Assembly: GCA_003215635.1 (NCBI GenBank)
Contig: QCKC01000014.1
Span: forward strand, 1-34,072
From: Prochlorococcus sp. AG-409-J19
GTDB lineage: Bacteria > Cyanobacteriota > Cyanobacteriia > PCC-6307 > Cyanobiaceae
Length of the DNA: 34,072 nucleotides
Direction: 5' to 3'
Below the pieces are notes generated by a model that worked only from the letters and a program-made list of their open reading frames with translations, was not told the DNA's origin and did no database searches. A program made the position numbers and the translations under genes. This document shows, one piece after another, positions 16,610 to 25,886 of the stretch. Positions within the stretch are counted from its first letter, which is position 1. Each line of letters starts with the position of its first letter.

Positions 16610-19516
16610 TCATAATTTATTTATTACCTCTATACACCGTCCACACAGATTATAGTCTGAGCTATCTTTCCCAACATCTAATTCATAATGCCAACATCGT
16701 TGACATTTAGAACCAGGTGCTCTGGCAACTTCAATCAAAGCTATTTCACTTTCCTGCCTAAACAACAGCTCAGACAAAGGTTCTCCTCCAATTTGCAGAC
16801 CAGAGACTAACAACCAATCCCTGATAATATCCACTTCTAAGTCACCATTTTTTTCTAACCAGGTAATAGCATCTTGCAAAAGATTAGATCTAGGTTCTAT
16901 TCTTAATGACGCCTCCAATCCAGCACCTAATTGGTTTTTATTTCTACACTCCTCTAAAACCCGATTAACTGAAGTCCGTAAAATTCGAAGCTGATTAACA
17001 TATTCATTCAAAGAGTGATTTCTCCAATTATCTGGCACAGTAGGCCAACCGCGTTGGAAAACAGAATTTTCTGCAATGTAATAAGGAATATTCTGCCAAA
17101 TATCTTCAGCCATATGGCATAAAACTGGAGCCAAAATTCCTGCCAATCTCTCAACAATCAGAGCCATAACAGTTTGACAACTACGCCTCCGCCGATCTGA
17201 TGGAGCGCTAACATAAAGCCTATCCTTAGCAATATCTAAATAGAAACTAGACAAATCAACTACGCAAAAACTTTGTAACAATTGAAAAAAACGGGAGAAT
17301 TCAAAATCCTCATATGATTTGGATATTTCGTCTATAACATCTGCTGTTTTATTAAGCATCCATTTATCTAGAATGGGTAAATCTTCAATAGGTATAGCAT
17401 CATGTTCTGGATCAAAGTCATGTAAATTTCCTAAAAGATAACGGGCCGTATTTCTAACTTTTCGATAAACATCAGAGATTTGTCTTAAAATTGTTGGTCC
17501 TATTTGAACATCGACAGAATAATCTACTGAGCTAACCCACAACCTAAGTACATCAGCACCATAAGCTGGATTAAGTTTTTTGTTAACTCCTCCCCCAATA
17601 ATCATTGCAGGATCTAAAACATTTCCCAGAGATTTACTCATTTTACGGCCCTTATCGTCAAGAACAAACCCATGAGTAATGACTTTTTTATATGGTGCTT
17701 TACCTTTCACTGCGACAGAAGTTAATAAGGAAGACTGAAACCAACCCCTATGTTGATCAGTACCCTCTAGATAAATATCAGCCGGGCAAGAAAGATGTTC
17801 TCGTTGAGATATAACAGCCGACCAACTTGAACCAGAATCAAACCAGACATCCATTGTATCCCTTGACTTTACCCATTTATCTGCCTCTGATGAATAACGT
17901 GGAGGAAGCAAATCAACTTCATCTTTCTCCCACCAAATATCAGCGCCATGCTTGGCAAATAAAGACTCAATATGATTAATAGTATCTGAATTTAATAAAA
18001 TATTATTGCCATCACGCTCATAAAATACTGGTATTGGCACTCCCCAAGTCCTTTGCCGGGAGATACACCAATCACCTCTCTCCTTTACCATTGCTTCAAT
18101 GCGGTTTCGACCTGCAGATGGCAACCATTCAACAGATTTAATTGCTAACAGTGCATCTTCTCTAAAACCTGCTACTGAAGCAAACCACTGTTCGGTAGCC
18201 CTAAAAATTGTAGGCTTTTTAGTTCTCCAATCATATGGGTATCGATGAGGATAATCCTCTTCATGAAAAAGGTAACCCGTCATATCTAATGCATGAATTA
18301 TCTGAGAATTTGCATCATGAAGAACATTTAATCCTTGGAATTGCCCAGCATCTGCAGTAAGAAAGCCCTTATCATCAACTATACATAAGACAGGAAGATT
18401 ATATTTAAGTGCTGTATTGAAATCATCAACCCCATGACCAGGGGCAGTATGGACAAGACCAGTTCCAGATTCCGTCGTTATATAATCACCTCCTATTACT
18501 ACAGAACCATTCCTATCAATTAGAGGGTGTTTATATAAAATCCCTTCAAGATTACTCCCCTTTACCTTTGCTACTACTTTCAATGCAAGTCCTAACTTTT
18601 CACTAATTACATCTAATAATTCATTAGCTATAATAATAAAAGATCCATGACTATCAGCTGCAAAAACATAATCTAGATTAGCATTAACAGAAACAGCAAT
18701 ATTTGCAGGGATGGTCCATGGAGTTGTGGTCCAAATAGCAATCTTCAGAACTTCGGATAATTTATTTTTCTCTGAAGGAAAACTAAGTCCTTGCTCTAAA
18801 AGAATTAAAATTAGTTTATCAGGTAATTCTGTAGCAGAGAAACCTACATAAATGCTTTTACTTACATGGCCATCTGGATACTCCAATTCAGCTTCTGCAA
18901 GAGCAGTTTTGGAACTAGGACTCCAATGGACAGGTTTCAAACCCCTATAAATGTGCCCTGCTAATGCCATCTGCCCAAAAACATTAACTTGGGCAGCCTC
19001 ATAAGAATGCTGAAGAGTTAAATATGAGTTCTCCCAATCCCCCCAAATTCCCCAACGTCGAAAACCTTCCATTTGATTCTTAACTTGCTTGCGTGCATAG
19101 ACAGAGGCCTTTTTGCGTAACTTCAAAGGGCTTAATCTCTTTCTTTCTTCATTATCAATTGATTGCAATACCTTTAATTCAATTGGCAATCCATGACAAT
19201 CCCAACCTGGAACAAAATGAACCTTATGGCCCAGCATTAGCTGATATTTATTAATAATATCCTTTAACACCTTATTAAGTGCATGTCCCATATGTAAGGG
19301 ACCATTTGCATATGGGGGGCCATCATGCAAAGTAAAAGGCGATCCATTGTTCGCCAGGCCCAACTTGAAGTCGATACCGTTCTTTGCCCAAAAACGCTGA
19401 ATCTCTGGTTCTCTCTGAATCGCATTCGCACGCATACCAAAAGAGGTATGCAAAAGATTCAAAGTTTCCTTATAAGACGGCCGGACATCTCCGTCAGAGT
19501 GTTTCTCCTTAGTCAA
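16610..19516 (-). CDS. ileS: Isoleucyl-tRNA synthetase
   Basis: This class I synthetase charges tRNA-Ile and edits mischarged valine. The 968-residue length is typical. [14 protein letters not shown] near residue 70 is the HIGH motif, and [13 protein letters not shown] near residue 624 carries KMSKS. The editing domain includes [15 protein letters not shown] and [16 protein letters not shown]. The C-terminal zinc-binding finger is intact with C938, C941, C958 and C961. The start at 19516 lies just upstream of conserved sequence leading to the HIGH region. The next gene upstream on this strand is the Ycf66-like membrane protein, 68 bases away. Confidence 0.97.
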   Translation of the reverse strand: MTKEKHSDGDVRPSYKETLNLLHTSFGMRANAIQREPEIQRFWAKNGIDFKLGLANNGSPFTLHDGPPYANGPLHMGHALNKVLKDIINKYQLMLGHKVHFVPGWDCHGLPIELKVLQSIDNEERKRLSPLKLRKKASVYARKQVKNQMEGFRRWGIWGDWENSYLTLQHSYEAAQVNVFGQMALAGHIYRGLKPVHWSPSSKTALAEAELEYPDGHVSKSIYVGFSATELPDKLILILLEQGLSFPSEKNKLSEVLKIAIWTTTPWTIPANIAVSVNANLDYVFAADSHGSFIIIANELLDVISEKLGLALKVVAKVKGSNLEGILYKHPLIDRNGSVVIGGDYITTESGTGLVHTAPGHGVDDFNTALKYNLPVLCIVDDKGFLTADAGQFQGLNVLHDANSQIIHALDMTGYLFHEEDYPHRYPYDWRTKKPTIFRATEQWFASVAGFREDALLAIKSVEWLPSAGRNRIEAMVKERGDWCISRQRTWGVPIPVFYERDGNNILLNSDTINHIESLFAKHGADIWWEKDEVDLLPPRYSSEADKWVKSRDTMDVWFDSGSSWSAVISQREHLSCPADIYLEGTDQHRGWFQSSLLTSVAVKGKAPYKKVITHGFVLDDKGRKMSKSLGNVLDPAMIIGGGVNKKLNPAYGADVLRLWVSSVDYSVDVQIGPTILRQISDVYRKVRNTARYLLGNLHDFDPEHDAIPIEDLPILDKWMLNKTADVIDEISKSYEDFEFSRFFQLLQSFCVVDLSSFYLDIAKDRLYVSAPSDRRRRSCQTVMALIVERLAGILAPVLCHMAEDIWQNIPYYIAENSVFQRGWPTVPDNWRNHSLNEYVNQLRILRTSVNRVLEECRNKNQLGAGLEASLRIEPRSNLLQDAITWLEKNGDLEVDIIRDWLLVSGLQIGGEPLSELLFRQESEIALIEVARAPGSKCQRCWHYELDVGKDSSDYNLCGRCIEVINKL

Positions 19517-19584
19517 GATGACTGTGCAGCATTAAGATTATGCGCCCTGAAAGGTCAAATGTCCTTCTAAGTTCAGTATGAAAG

Positions 19585-20085
19585 TCATAGCGGTGCATTT
19601 TTCGAATCAGTCTCCTGAATGCTTCTTTCAGTGTGGGATTGACTTTTTGATGAAATTTTCAAAGATTCGTCAGGACGGACCCACTTTTTACCTTTTGCAT
19701 TTAGTTGTGACTTACCTGAAAAACTTTCGACGAATTTCCAACTAGAACTGAATAGGCTTTGTAAAACCGCAAAAATTTCTCTCACACTTGTTATCCATCT
19801 CTCCATCGATCCAATTCGGAGCTGCTCCACTTCGCTTAATTGCTGCCACCTACTTTGAGCAACTTCCCAACCAAGTCTCAGTATCAGTAATGCCACCAAC
19901 ACAACGCCAAGCATTGGAGAGCCTATTAAGCGCTCATTATTTGTAATGAGAACAAGACCAAGTATTACTACAATTGCGCCCCAAATCCCATCTCGAGGTC
20001 GACTCAATTCAGTAATGACTAAAGGCAGCAAGATAATGCATAGCCCTAAACAAATTGATAAGTCAGCGATGATGGTGCCAAACAT
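19585..20085 (-). CDS. Small membrane protein, possibly Ycf66-like
   Basis: The 166 residues contain three hydrophobic segments: LSICLGLCIILLPLVIT, GIWGAIVVILGLVLIT and MLGVVLVALLILRLGW. A soluble basic/Ser-rich tail follows (KWVRPDESLKISSKSQSHTE). The order of segments resembles the N-terminal part of the Ycf66 family of cyanobacteria and plastids, whose role is not established; I hold this assignment loosely. It lies 68 bases upstream of ileS on the same strand, so cotranscription is possible. The tRNA-Leu gene is divergent, 340 bases away. Confidence 0.5.
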   Translation of the reverse strand: MFGTIIADLSICLGLCIILLPLVITELSRPRDGIWGAIVVILGLVLITNNERLIGSPMLGVVLVALLILRLGWEVAQSRWQQLSEVEQLRIGSMERWITSVREIFAVLQSLFSSSWKFVESFSGKSQLNAKGKKWVRPDESLKISSKSQSHTERSIQETDSKNAPL

Positions 20086-20425
20086 GATTCCAATGAAGCC
20101 TCCTAAAAAATTTGACCTTCAGAATTAGGATCTACCTATTCTCACAATCCTTGTCGCAATCATTAGATTGGAAGATTAAACTAAATTAATACTACAAAAT
20201 ATATTATAGGCAAATAATTCCTCTTTTTACTAAATTTTTTACTTGTCACCTATAAATTTTTCAAGACAACAAAAAGCACTCCACAATCATGCGAATAGCT
20301 AAAGGATCGGGTCCTTATTCTGTTTTGAATGCCCTTCAGACATGGCAAAATGCACATGATCAAATAAATCCAAAAACGTCTTCTGTTAGGCTCCAGTAGG
20401 TTTTAGCCAAAGCTGAAATCCATTG
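20086..20425. other. Intergenic region between the Ycf66-like gene and tRNA-Leu
   Basis: This 340-base AT-rich spacer should hold the promoters of both divergent units. The only frame I can see is a 36-codon plus-strand ORF at 20289-20399 beginning MRIAKGSGPYSVLNALQTW. It has no Shine-Dalgarno sequence and no family match I recognise, so I do not annotate it as a gene. No strong hairpin was seen. Confidence 0.5.
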
Positions 20426-20507
20426 GCCCACCTGGCGGAATTGGTAGACGCGCTGGTTTTAGGTACCAGTGACTTCGGTCGTGGGAGTTCAAGTCTCCCG
20501 GTGGGCA
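20426..20507 (+). tRNA. tRNA-Leu (anticodon UAG)
   Basis: The 82-base gene folds as a class II tRNA. The acceptor stem is GCCCACC with GGTGGGC, followed by discriminator A. The anticodon stem CTGGT/ACCAG encloses the loop TTTAGGT, whose middle bases TAG read leucine CUN codons. The long variable arm (TGACTTCGGTCGT) fits leucine. T-arm GGGAG-TTCAAGT-CTCCC is canonical. CCA is not encoded; CTA follows the discriminator. Confidence 0.95.
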
Positions 20508-20628
20508 CTAATCACGCAAATGTTTTACATACCAAGAGATCTTTTCCAAGGACCTAGAACAACCTACCGGCATATTTTTGCCTAACCTGTAAAAGTCTTT
20601 GGTTTCATGGCCGCAGAGGTTCAATGCA

Positions 20629-21666
20629 ATGACTCAGACACTCAATCAATCTGATCAACTTAAAGTGTCCAAAAAGTTGCATTCCATTGGATATTGGCAA
20701 GACAAAATTCGCAAATACTTAGATCCCCCCAGCTCACTCAATCCAACGGTGGGATTATTTGTTGGAGGGTATTGCTTAGCAGGATTATCCATATGGCAAT
20801 GGTATGAGGGGAACTGGCCATTGCCCGTGCTAGTTGCCTTAGCATTCCTAGCCCTTCACATGGAAGGAACCGTCATACATGACGCTTGCCACAATGCTGC
20901 TCATCCCAACCGTTGGGCAAATCAAGCAATGGGACATGGAGCCGCAATATTGCTGGGATTTAGTTTCCCGGTATTTACAAGAGTTCATTTACAACATCAT
21001 TCCAATGTTAATGATCCTAAAAACGACCCAGATCATATTGTTAGCACCTTTGGCCCAGTTTGGTTAATCGCACCAAGATTCTTTTATCACGAATACTTCT
21101 TTTTTCAGCGCAGATTATGGAGGAAATATGAACTCTTGCAATGGGGAATAGAAAGAGGGTTATTCATCTCAATAGTAATTGCTGGTATACATTATGACTT
21201 CATGAATATTATCTATAATTTGTGGTTTGGGCCTGCCTTGATGGTCGGAGTTACTTTAGGAATATTTTTTGATTATCTACCTCATAGACCATTTTTGTCC
21301 AGAAATAAATGGAAAAACGCAAGAGTTTATCCAAGTCGAGTTATGAATTATTTAATTATGGGACAAAACTATCATCTAGTCCATCACCTTTGGCCTTCTA
21401 TTCCTTGGTTCGAATATAAGCCAGCATATGAAGCTACAAAACCACTTCTAGATGCAAAAGGATCTCCACAAAGAATGGGAATTTTTGAGTCTAGAAATGA
21501 TGGTCTAAACTTTATTTATGATGTCCTGCTAGGCATAAGAAGTCATAAAAAACAAAGAAGTAAAATGAGACCTCTAGCAATTCTTTTCCCGAACAGGAAC
21601 TGGAAAAAGAAATGGATTAAACTTCTTCATAAAACTGCAGTTATCCCAAATTCAGTTCGTGATTAG
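20629..21666 (+). CDS. crtR: Beta-carotene hydroxylase, fatty-acid-desaturase fold (CrtR-like)
   Basis: CrtR hydroxylates beta-carotene rings to give zeaxanthin, a major photoprotective pigment of marine picocyanobacteria. The 345-residue protein has the membrane di-iron histidine boxes HDACHNAAH, HLQHHSNVNDPKNDPDH and HLVHHLWPSIPW, plus YLPHRPF. Several hydrophobic segments lie around residues 45-75 and 185-225. The arrangement fits the CrtR branch rather than acyl-lipid desaturases, but function is inferred from family. The ATG at 20629 follows AGAGG; a TTG at 20599 is an alternative. tRNA-Leu precedes it by 121 bases. Confidence 0.85.
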   Translation: MTQTLNQSDQLKVSKKLHSIGYWQDKIRKYLDPPSSLNPTVGLFVGGYCLAGLSIWQWYEGNWPLPVLVALAFLALHMEGTVIHDACHNAAHPNRWANQAMGHGAAILLGFSFPVFTRVHLQHHSNVNDPKNDPDHIVSTFGPVWLIAPRFFYHEYFFFQRRLWRKYELLQWGIERGLFISIVIAGIHYDFMNIIYNLWFGPALMVGVTLGIFFDYLPHRPFLSRNKWKNARVYPSRVMNYLIMGQNYHLVHHLWPSIPWFEYKPAYEATKPLLDAKGSPQRMGIFESRNDGLNFIYDVLLGIRSHKKQRSKMRPLAILFPNRNWKKKWIKLLHKTAVIPNSVRD

Positions 21667-21671
21667 TCTCT

Positions 21672-21959
21672 TTATAAAATCTTAGGGACTCTATAGAAGG
21701 AATCTTCTCTATGAGGAGCTTGGTTGATAATTTCTTCTCTTACATCGGTTCCTATAGCTGTATCTTCCCTCATCACATTAACCACTTCCACAGCTCTGGT
21801 AGTGGGGGGTATCCCTTCCGTATCTACCTTCTCCAAATGTGCAACATATGCAAGTATTTTCTCAAGTTGAGATGTATAAGTTGTTATCTTTTCTTCTTGT
21901 AATTCCAGGCGTGCCAACTTGGCAACCTTCCGAACATCTTCAGGAGTTATTTGGCTCAT
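21672..21959 (-). CDS. gatC: Asp-tRNA(Asn)/Glu-tRNA(Gln) amidotransferase subunit C
   Basis: GatC is the small scaffold subunit of GatCAB, which amidates misacylated Glu-tRNA(Gln) or Asp-tRNA(Asn). The 95 residues show [16 protein letters not shown] at the N-terminus, [22 protein letters not shown], and the C-terminal [24 protein letters not shown] segment, all typical. gatC overlaps the upstream creatininase-family gene by four bases (ATGA), implying translational coupling. The other Gat subunits are not in this window. Confidence 0.95.
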   Translation of the reverse strand: MSQITPEDVRKVAKLARLELQEEKITTYTSQLEKILAYVAHLEKVDTEGIPPTTRAVEVVNVMREDTAIGTDVREEIINQAPHREDSFYRVPKIL

Positions 21960-22732
21960 GTTTCCAAAAGAAAATTTGAGAGATCTTTGCTTATTGCAGT
22001 CGCGGCTATATCAAGCAATGAAGCACCATGTTCTGGCTTCGCAAGAAATGGGTTTGAACCCATGCGTCCATCAGGATAACGGCGACGAAAATCTTCAGGG
22101 CCAGCAATAAAACCAGAAGATTTGGGAGGAGGAAGAATTCTTTGCTTATTAAGCAAAGACGATTCCAAATGAAGAGTAACTGCTATTTCACTAGGAGTTG
22201 CATGGCTACCCTCTTCCTCACCATAAAGCAACTTGGCTTCTCTTCGAACCTCCTCAACCATAAACCAATTAACTAACCTGCAACGTAATTTTGAAGCTAC
22301 TGGTAAACCTCTAAGAACCGCAGATCCATAAACCTCCGCGAAAGCAGCTTTAACTGTGGCAATATTCCCACCATGGCCATTAATAACAAAGATCCTTTCA
22401 AACCCATGCCTAGCTAGAGAAACAACCAAATCATGCATAACCGCTAAAAGCGTAGATGGCTTCAAACTTATGGTCCCAGCAAACCCAAGATGATGTTCAG
22501 CCATGCCAAAAGATTGCGTTGGAGTCACTAACACTCCAGTTCTTTTACCAACTTCCAATGCCACGCCTTCTGCAGTTAAAGCATCAGTTCCTATTGCCCC
22601 CGTTGGTCCATGTTGCTCAGTAGAGCCAATTGGAAGAATAATTCCTTTGCAATCAGTTAAGTATTCTTCTACCTCTGGCCAGGACTTATAGACCAGATAA
22701 ATCGAATTCAAAGCTTTATCAGATAAAGACAT
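21956..22732 (-). CDS. Creatininase-family amidohydrolase
   Basis: The 258 residues match the creatinine amidohydrolase fold. The N-terminal metal motif is [21 protein letters not shown] (E and H ligands), [16 protein letters not shown] follows, and FVINGHGGN is also present. Related enzymes open cyclic amides or act on guanidino and formamide compounds. The substrate in cyanobacteria is not known to me, and the creatininase name should not be read as function. The ATGA overlap with gatC, an enzyme of tRNA amidation, is conserved-looking but of unknown meaning. The gene is divergent from mpg across 256 bases. Confidence 0.88.
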   Translation of the reverse strand: MSLSDKALNSIYLVYKSWPEVEEYLTDCKGIILPIGSTEQHGPTGAIGTDALTAEGVALEVGKRTGVLVTPTQSFGMAEHHLGFAGTISLKPSTLLAVMHDLVVSLARHGFERIFVINGHGGNIATVKAAFAEVYGSAVLRGLPVASKLRCRLVNWFMVEEVRREAKLLYGEEEGSHATPSEIAVTLHLESSLLNKQRILPPPKSSGFIAGPEDFRRRYPDGRMGSNPFLAKPEHGASLLDIAATAISKDLSNFLLET

Positions 22733-22859
22733 TGTCGAGCAATTTATAGAAAATTCATTCTTTCAATGAAAACTATAGCGCTATTTGAACTTCCAGAGAT
22801 TTAGGAAGTATTTAAAATAAATAATCTTAGAAAGAATAAGAAACGATTAATTCTCTATC

Positions 22860-22881
22860 TATTGGCATTAATATGCCAATA
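22860..22881. repeat. 9-bp hairpin between creatininase-family gene and mpg
   Basis: TATTGGCAT and ATGCCAATA form a perfect 9-bp stem around TAAT. It sits in the 256-base divergent spacer, 128 bases from the creatininase-family start and 108 bases from the chosen mpg start. It could be an operator or a leader hairpin; no T tract follows. Confidence 0.4.
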
Positions 22882-22988
22882 AGTTCCTTAGTAAATCCAA
22901 AGAAGCTTTTACTCCATGGAACTCAGAAAATTCCTAATACCATTTGTTCTCATTTTCTCTAAGTTGCTTGCTCTCATTTAAGACGCAA

Positions 22989-23612
22989 ATGTCGAATCAA
23001 TACCACAAACAAATACCAACTTCATTCTTTAGAAGACCAGCAGAACTTGTTGCACCAGACCTCATAGGATGCATTTTCGTAAAACAACTACCGAATAAAG
23101 AGATGGTTTGGGGCATAATCGTGGAAACGGAAGCCTATTCTGAAGAAGAGGAAGCATGCCATGGATATAGACGTCGAAGTCCTAGTAATGAAACTCTTTT
23201 TGGAGAACCAGGTCATCTATACGTTTATTTAAGCTATGGAATTCATCATTGCGTAAATATAGTTACTGACAGGATCGATTGGGCCAATGGCGTCTTACTG
23301 AGAGCAATAGCTCTTCCAGGAGAACCAGAAAGGATCGCATCTGGGCCGGCATTATTAGCCCGGAGATTTGCATTAAATCGATCCCATGACAACTTGCGCC
23401 TGACAGGTGAGAATGGCTACTGGATAGCTCAAAAACCTTCAGCTATAAATGAATTGGAAATTGTCAACACAACCAGAATCGGAATTTCTCAAGCAAAAGA
23501 ATTATCTTGGCGCTGGTACCTAAAAAAGAGTCGAAGTGTTAGTCGTAGAGTAAAAGGAGATTCCCTCCCAACAATTAATGAAGCTTGGATGCCGCAAATA
23601 GGAACTCAATGA
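22989..23612 (+). CDS. 3-methyladenine DNA glycosylase (AAG/MPG type)
   Basis: The enzyme excises alkylated and deaminated purines in base-excision repair. Its 207 residues match the AAG/MPG family: [38 protein letters not shown] with the catalytic glutamate, and [20 protein letters not shown]. The C-terminal part INTTR-like [20 protein letters not shown] is also typical. I chose ATG 22989 because the region before it is not family-like; a TTG at 22944 would add 15 hydrophobic residues. The stop overlaps the pyrB start. Confidence 0.92.
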   Translation: MSNQYHKQIPTSFFRRPAELVAPDLIGCIFVKQLPNKEMVWGIIVETEAYSEEEEACHGYRRRSPSNETLFGEPGHLYVYLSYGIHHCVNIVTDRIDWANGVLLRAIALPGEPERIASGPALLARRFALNRSHDNLRLTGENGYWIAQKPSAINELEIVNTTRIGISQAKELSWRWYLKKSRSVSRRVKGDSLPTINEAWMPQIGTQ

Positions 23613-24631
23613 TGAGCAACTGGGAACACAAACACATAATTGAGTTGTCAAAATTCTCAAGAGAGGATTACAACTGCGTATTAGGACTTGCTCATAGATT
23701 CAAATCACTTCCCAAAACTGGGGCAAGAAAATTACCTGCATTACAAGGAAAGCTAGTTACAACTCTTTTTTTTGAGCCAAGCACAAGGACACGAAACAGT
23801 TTTGAACTAGCAGCCAAAAAACTTTCTGCAGATGTACAAAGCTTCAGTGCTAGCAATAGCTCAATTAAAAAAGGAGAGAGTTCTTTAGACACAGCTCTTA
23901 CATATGTAGCAATGGGAGCCGATGTTTTGATTGTTCGCCATCAAGCTGCAGGTATTCCAGAACAATTAGCTAACGAATTAGATAAATTAGGGAAAACTAC
24001 AGCAATTTTAAATGCTGGCGATGGTCTACACAGTCATCCAAGTCAAGCACTACTAGATCTTTATACTCTGGCACTTTATTTCAATCCAATTAATCCTCTA
24101 CCTAATGAACTGACAGGGAAAACCATTTTGATTGTAGGTGACATACTTCACTCAAGAGTTGCAAGGTCAAATCTTTGGTCTCTAACTGCATGTGGCGCCA
24201 ATGTCATTTTATGTGGTCCTCCTAGTTTATTACCAATGGAATTTCTGGATTTTGTCAAAAGTCCACCACCAGATAATAATAAAGACCCTATAGATAAGCG
24301 TGGGGAAGTATCGATAATCTACTCATTAGATGAAGCATTAAAAGAAGTAGATGCGATAATGACTTTACGTTTGCAAAAGGAACGTATGCAGCAGAATTTA
24401 CTAACCAGTTTAAATCAATACAATGTTGAATTCGGCATAAATCATCAACGACTACAAAGATGCGGGAAGTCAGTTCCAGTTCTTCATCCTGGCCCAATCA
24501 ACCGGGGAGTAGAAATGAGCAGTAAACTTTTAGATGATCGATCTATTTGCCTCGTAGAAGAACAAGTAAATAATGGGATACCAATTAGAATGGCACTACT
24601 TTATTTGCTAGCAGCATCAGAGAAATTTTAA
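23609..24631 (+). CDS. pyrB: Aspartate carbamoyltransferase catalytic subunit
   Basis: PyrB joins carbamoyl phosphate and aspartate in pyrimidine synthesis. The carbamoyl-phosphate loop [18 protein letters not shown] is near residue 59, followed by [22 protein letters not shown]. Further motifs are [17 protein letters not shown] and [13 protein letters not shown]. The ATG at 23609 (340 residues) overlaps the mpg stop as ATGA, with AGGA upstream; an adjacent ATG at 23612 is equally possible. No regulatory subunit PyrI is nearby, as usual in cyanobacteria. The mpg-pyrB coupling joins repair and nucleotide synthesis without an obvious direct link. Confidence 0.95.
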   Translation: MMSNWEHKHIIELSKFSREDYNCVLGLAHRFKSLPKTGARKLPALQGKLVTTLFFEPSTRTRNSFELAAKKLSADVQSFSASNSSIKKGESSLDTALTYVAMGADVLIVRHQAAGIPEQLANELDKLGKTTAILNAGDGLHSHPSQALLDLYTLALYFNPINPLPNELTGKTILIVGDILHSRVARSNLWSLTACGANVILCGPPSLLPMEFLDFVKSPPPDNNKDPIDKRGEVSIIYSLDEALKEVDAIMTLRLQKERMQQNLLTSLNQYNVEFGINHQRLQRCGKSVPVLHPGPINRGVEMSSKLLDDRSICLVEEQVNNGIPIRMALLYLLAASEKF

Positions 24632-24717
24632 AGTGCATCATAATTAAATACTTTGTAAAATTCTTGCTTGGTAGAGTTAAATTAAATATGAAATAAAATC
24701 ACTTTATGCTCAATTAA

Positions 24718-25068
24718 TTAGAATAATTTAAATCCTTCTAATAGAAGGCCATACAATAATCCTATCCGGATCATGTCAACTACTTGCTTGGTAAACAAAA
24801 ATCCTTGACTACTAAACCAAACTCTTCGTAATCTAACCAAACATTCCAAAAATAAAACTACTAAAAATGCCCCAATTGGATCCATTAAAGAAAGAGCACC
24901 GTTCAGTGCCCCAAGAGAACTGCCAAGCAAAAAAGATCCCAAAAATGCTATTACAAATAATGAAAAACGCCGCCATGGATTCAAAGCCCAGGTTTCTAGC
25001 CTTTCAATAATGAGTCCTATACCCTTATGCAGTCGAGTAGATTGAATCCTCAAAGACTTTAATAGCAA
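24718..25068 (-). CDS. DUF565 / Ycf20-like membrane protein
   Basis: The 116-residue protein has a basic N-terminus and the motif NPWRRFSLFVIAFLGSFLLG near residue 30, which matches the Ycf20 (DUF565) family of cyanobacteria and plastids. It has two or three hydrophobic segments (RFSLFVIAFLGSFLLGSSLG, PIGAFLVVLFLECLV and a shorter one near the C-terminus). Ycf20 relatives in algae affect energy quenching, but the role here is unknown. The upstream spacer of 449 bases carries a strong hairpin. Confidence 0.75.
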   Translation of the reverse strand: MLLKSLRIQSTRLHKGIGLIIERLETWALNPWRRFSLFVIAFLGSFLLGSSLGALNGALSLMDPIGAFLVVLFLECLVRLRRVWFSSQGFLFTKQVVDMIRIGLLYGLLLEGFKLF

Positions 25069-25517
25069 ATTTTACTAATTATTTTAGAAGAATCTCTGTG
25101 GGATTGAAACTATTTTATTGCAAAGTTTACATCTTAACTTATGTTGTCCCATTCAAATGCAGAATAAACTGAATATTAAGTAAACAATTAGACCTCGCCC
25201 GCAAAAACATTGATTTTCATCTGATTTAAATTTATCGATAGCTAGTCTTCAATTCTTCCAATAATACTTCTTAGAATAAGCACTAAAGACAATCCATCAG
25301 AGCACTTTTCAAGTAAAATGCATTTGAAGATCAGAGTGCGATGACAGGTTTTGAAACAGACTAATAAAATTATTTTGAAATATATTTATTAGCTCAACGA
25401 AGCAGGTAAAGCAACAATCAATTAACTGGAAAGATTGATTTATGGCAATCTTTCCAGTTATATAGGAGAAATCTGCTGGATAAGCATCTGCAAACAGGAA
25501 CTCTTGACTAAAATGAA
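25069..25517. other. Intergenic region between the Ycf20-like gene and tRNA-Ala
   Basis: This 449-base region has no supportable coding frame; the minus-strand frame that ends in it is only the tRNA read as codons. Its main content is a 15-bp perfect hairpin at 25423-25460. It should also hold the promoter of the Ycf20-like gene, near 25070-25110. A small non-coding RNA transcribed from here is conceivable but not supported beyond the hairpin. Confidence 0.5.
25423..25460. repeat. 15-bp perfect inverted repeat downstream of tRNA-Ala
   Basis: TAACTGGAAAGATTG and CAATCTTTCCAGTTA are exact reverse complements around an eight-base loop (ATTTATGG). A competing pairing, AATCAAT (25416-25422) with ATTGATT (25434-25440), involves part of the left arm. 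It lies 58 bases downstream of the minus-strand tRNA-Ala 3' end. It may end tRNA transcription, but no T tract follows on either strand. Confidence 0.65.
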
Positions 25518-25590
25518 TGGAGAATAGGGGATTCGAACCCCTGGCCTCTGCGGTGCGATCACAGCGCTCTACCAACTGAGCTAATTCCCC
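25518..25590 (-). tRNA. tRNA-Ala (anticodon CGC)
   Basis: On the minus strand the gene folds with acceptor stem GGGGAAT/ATTCTCC, which contains the G3-U70 pair that identifies tRNA-Ala. The D-arm is GCTC-GAGC, and the anticodon stem CTGTG/CGCAG encloses ATCGCAC, giving anticodon CGC. T-arm AGGGG-TTCGAAT-CCCCT is canonical. The discriminator is A; CCA is not encoded. The A32/C38 loop pair is less common. Confidence 0.93.
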
Positions 25591-25649
25591 CTCAATGCTA
25601 AAAAACTAGCTTCCATGCACAATGAAACCTTGGAAGATATTCATTAACA

Positions 25650-25886
25650 ATGCAAAACACCAATAATTCTTCAAATGACACCCAATCTATAAGCCAAGAA
25701 AAACTTGATAGTTTCACCGAAGAACAGGTATCAGAGCTAGCTAAACGGCTTGACGAAGATGACTATCCAACACCATTTGCAGGTTTAAATGATTGGCATT
25801 TACTAAGAGCTCTTGCAATACATCGGCCAGAGCTAGTGCTTCCTTACCTTCATCTTATTGATCAGGAACCTTTCGATGAAGATTAA
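25650..25886 (+). CDS. DUF2555 family protein
   Basis: The 78-residue protein is acidic, with no membrane helix. The core LAKRLDEDDYPTPFAGLNDWHLLRALAIHRPELVLPYLHLID matches the small cyanobacterial DUF2555 family of unknown function. The N-terminal 20 residues are Asn/Ser/Thr-rich and probably disordered. It is followed directly by coaBC, whose ATG overlaps its last 11 bases, so the two are translated from one message. Confidence 0.8.
   Translation: MQNTNNSSNDTQSISQEKLDSFTEEQVSELAKRLDEDDYPTPFAGLNDWHLLRALAIHRPELVLPYLHLIDQEPFDED

Noticed and set aside
25102..25110. GATTGAAAC, resembling the end of some CRISPR repeats
   Set aside because: It is a single nine-base match with no regularly spaced copies nearby, so it is chance.
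25309..25575. Minus-strand open frame of 88 codons
   Set aside because: Its first part is the tRNA-Ala sequence read as codons, and the rest is non-conserved spacer that includes the hairpin.
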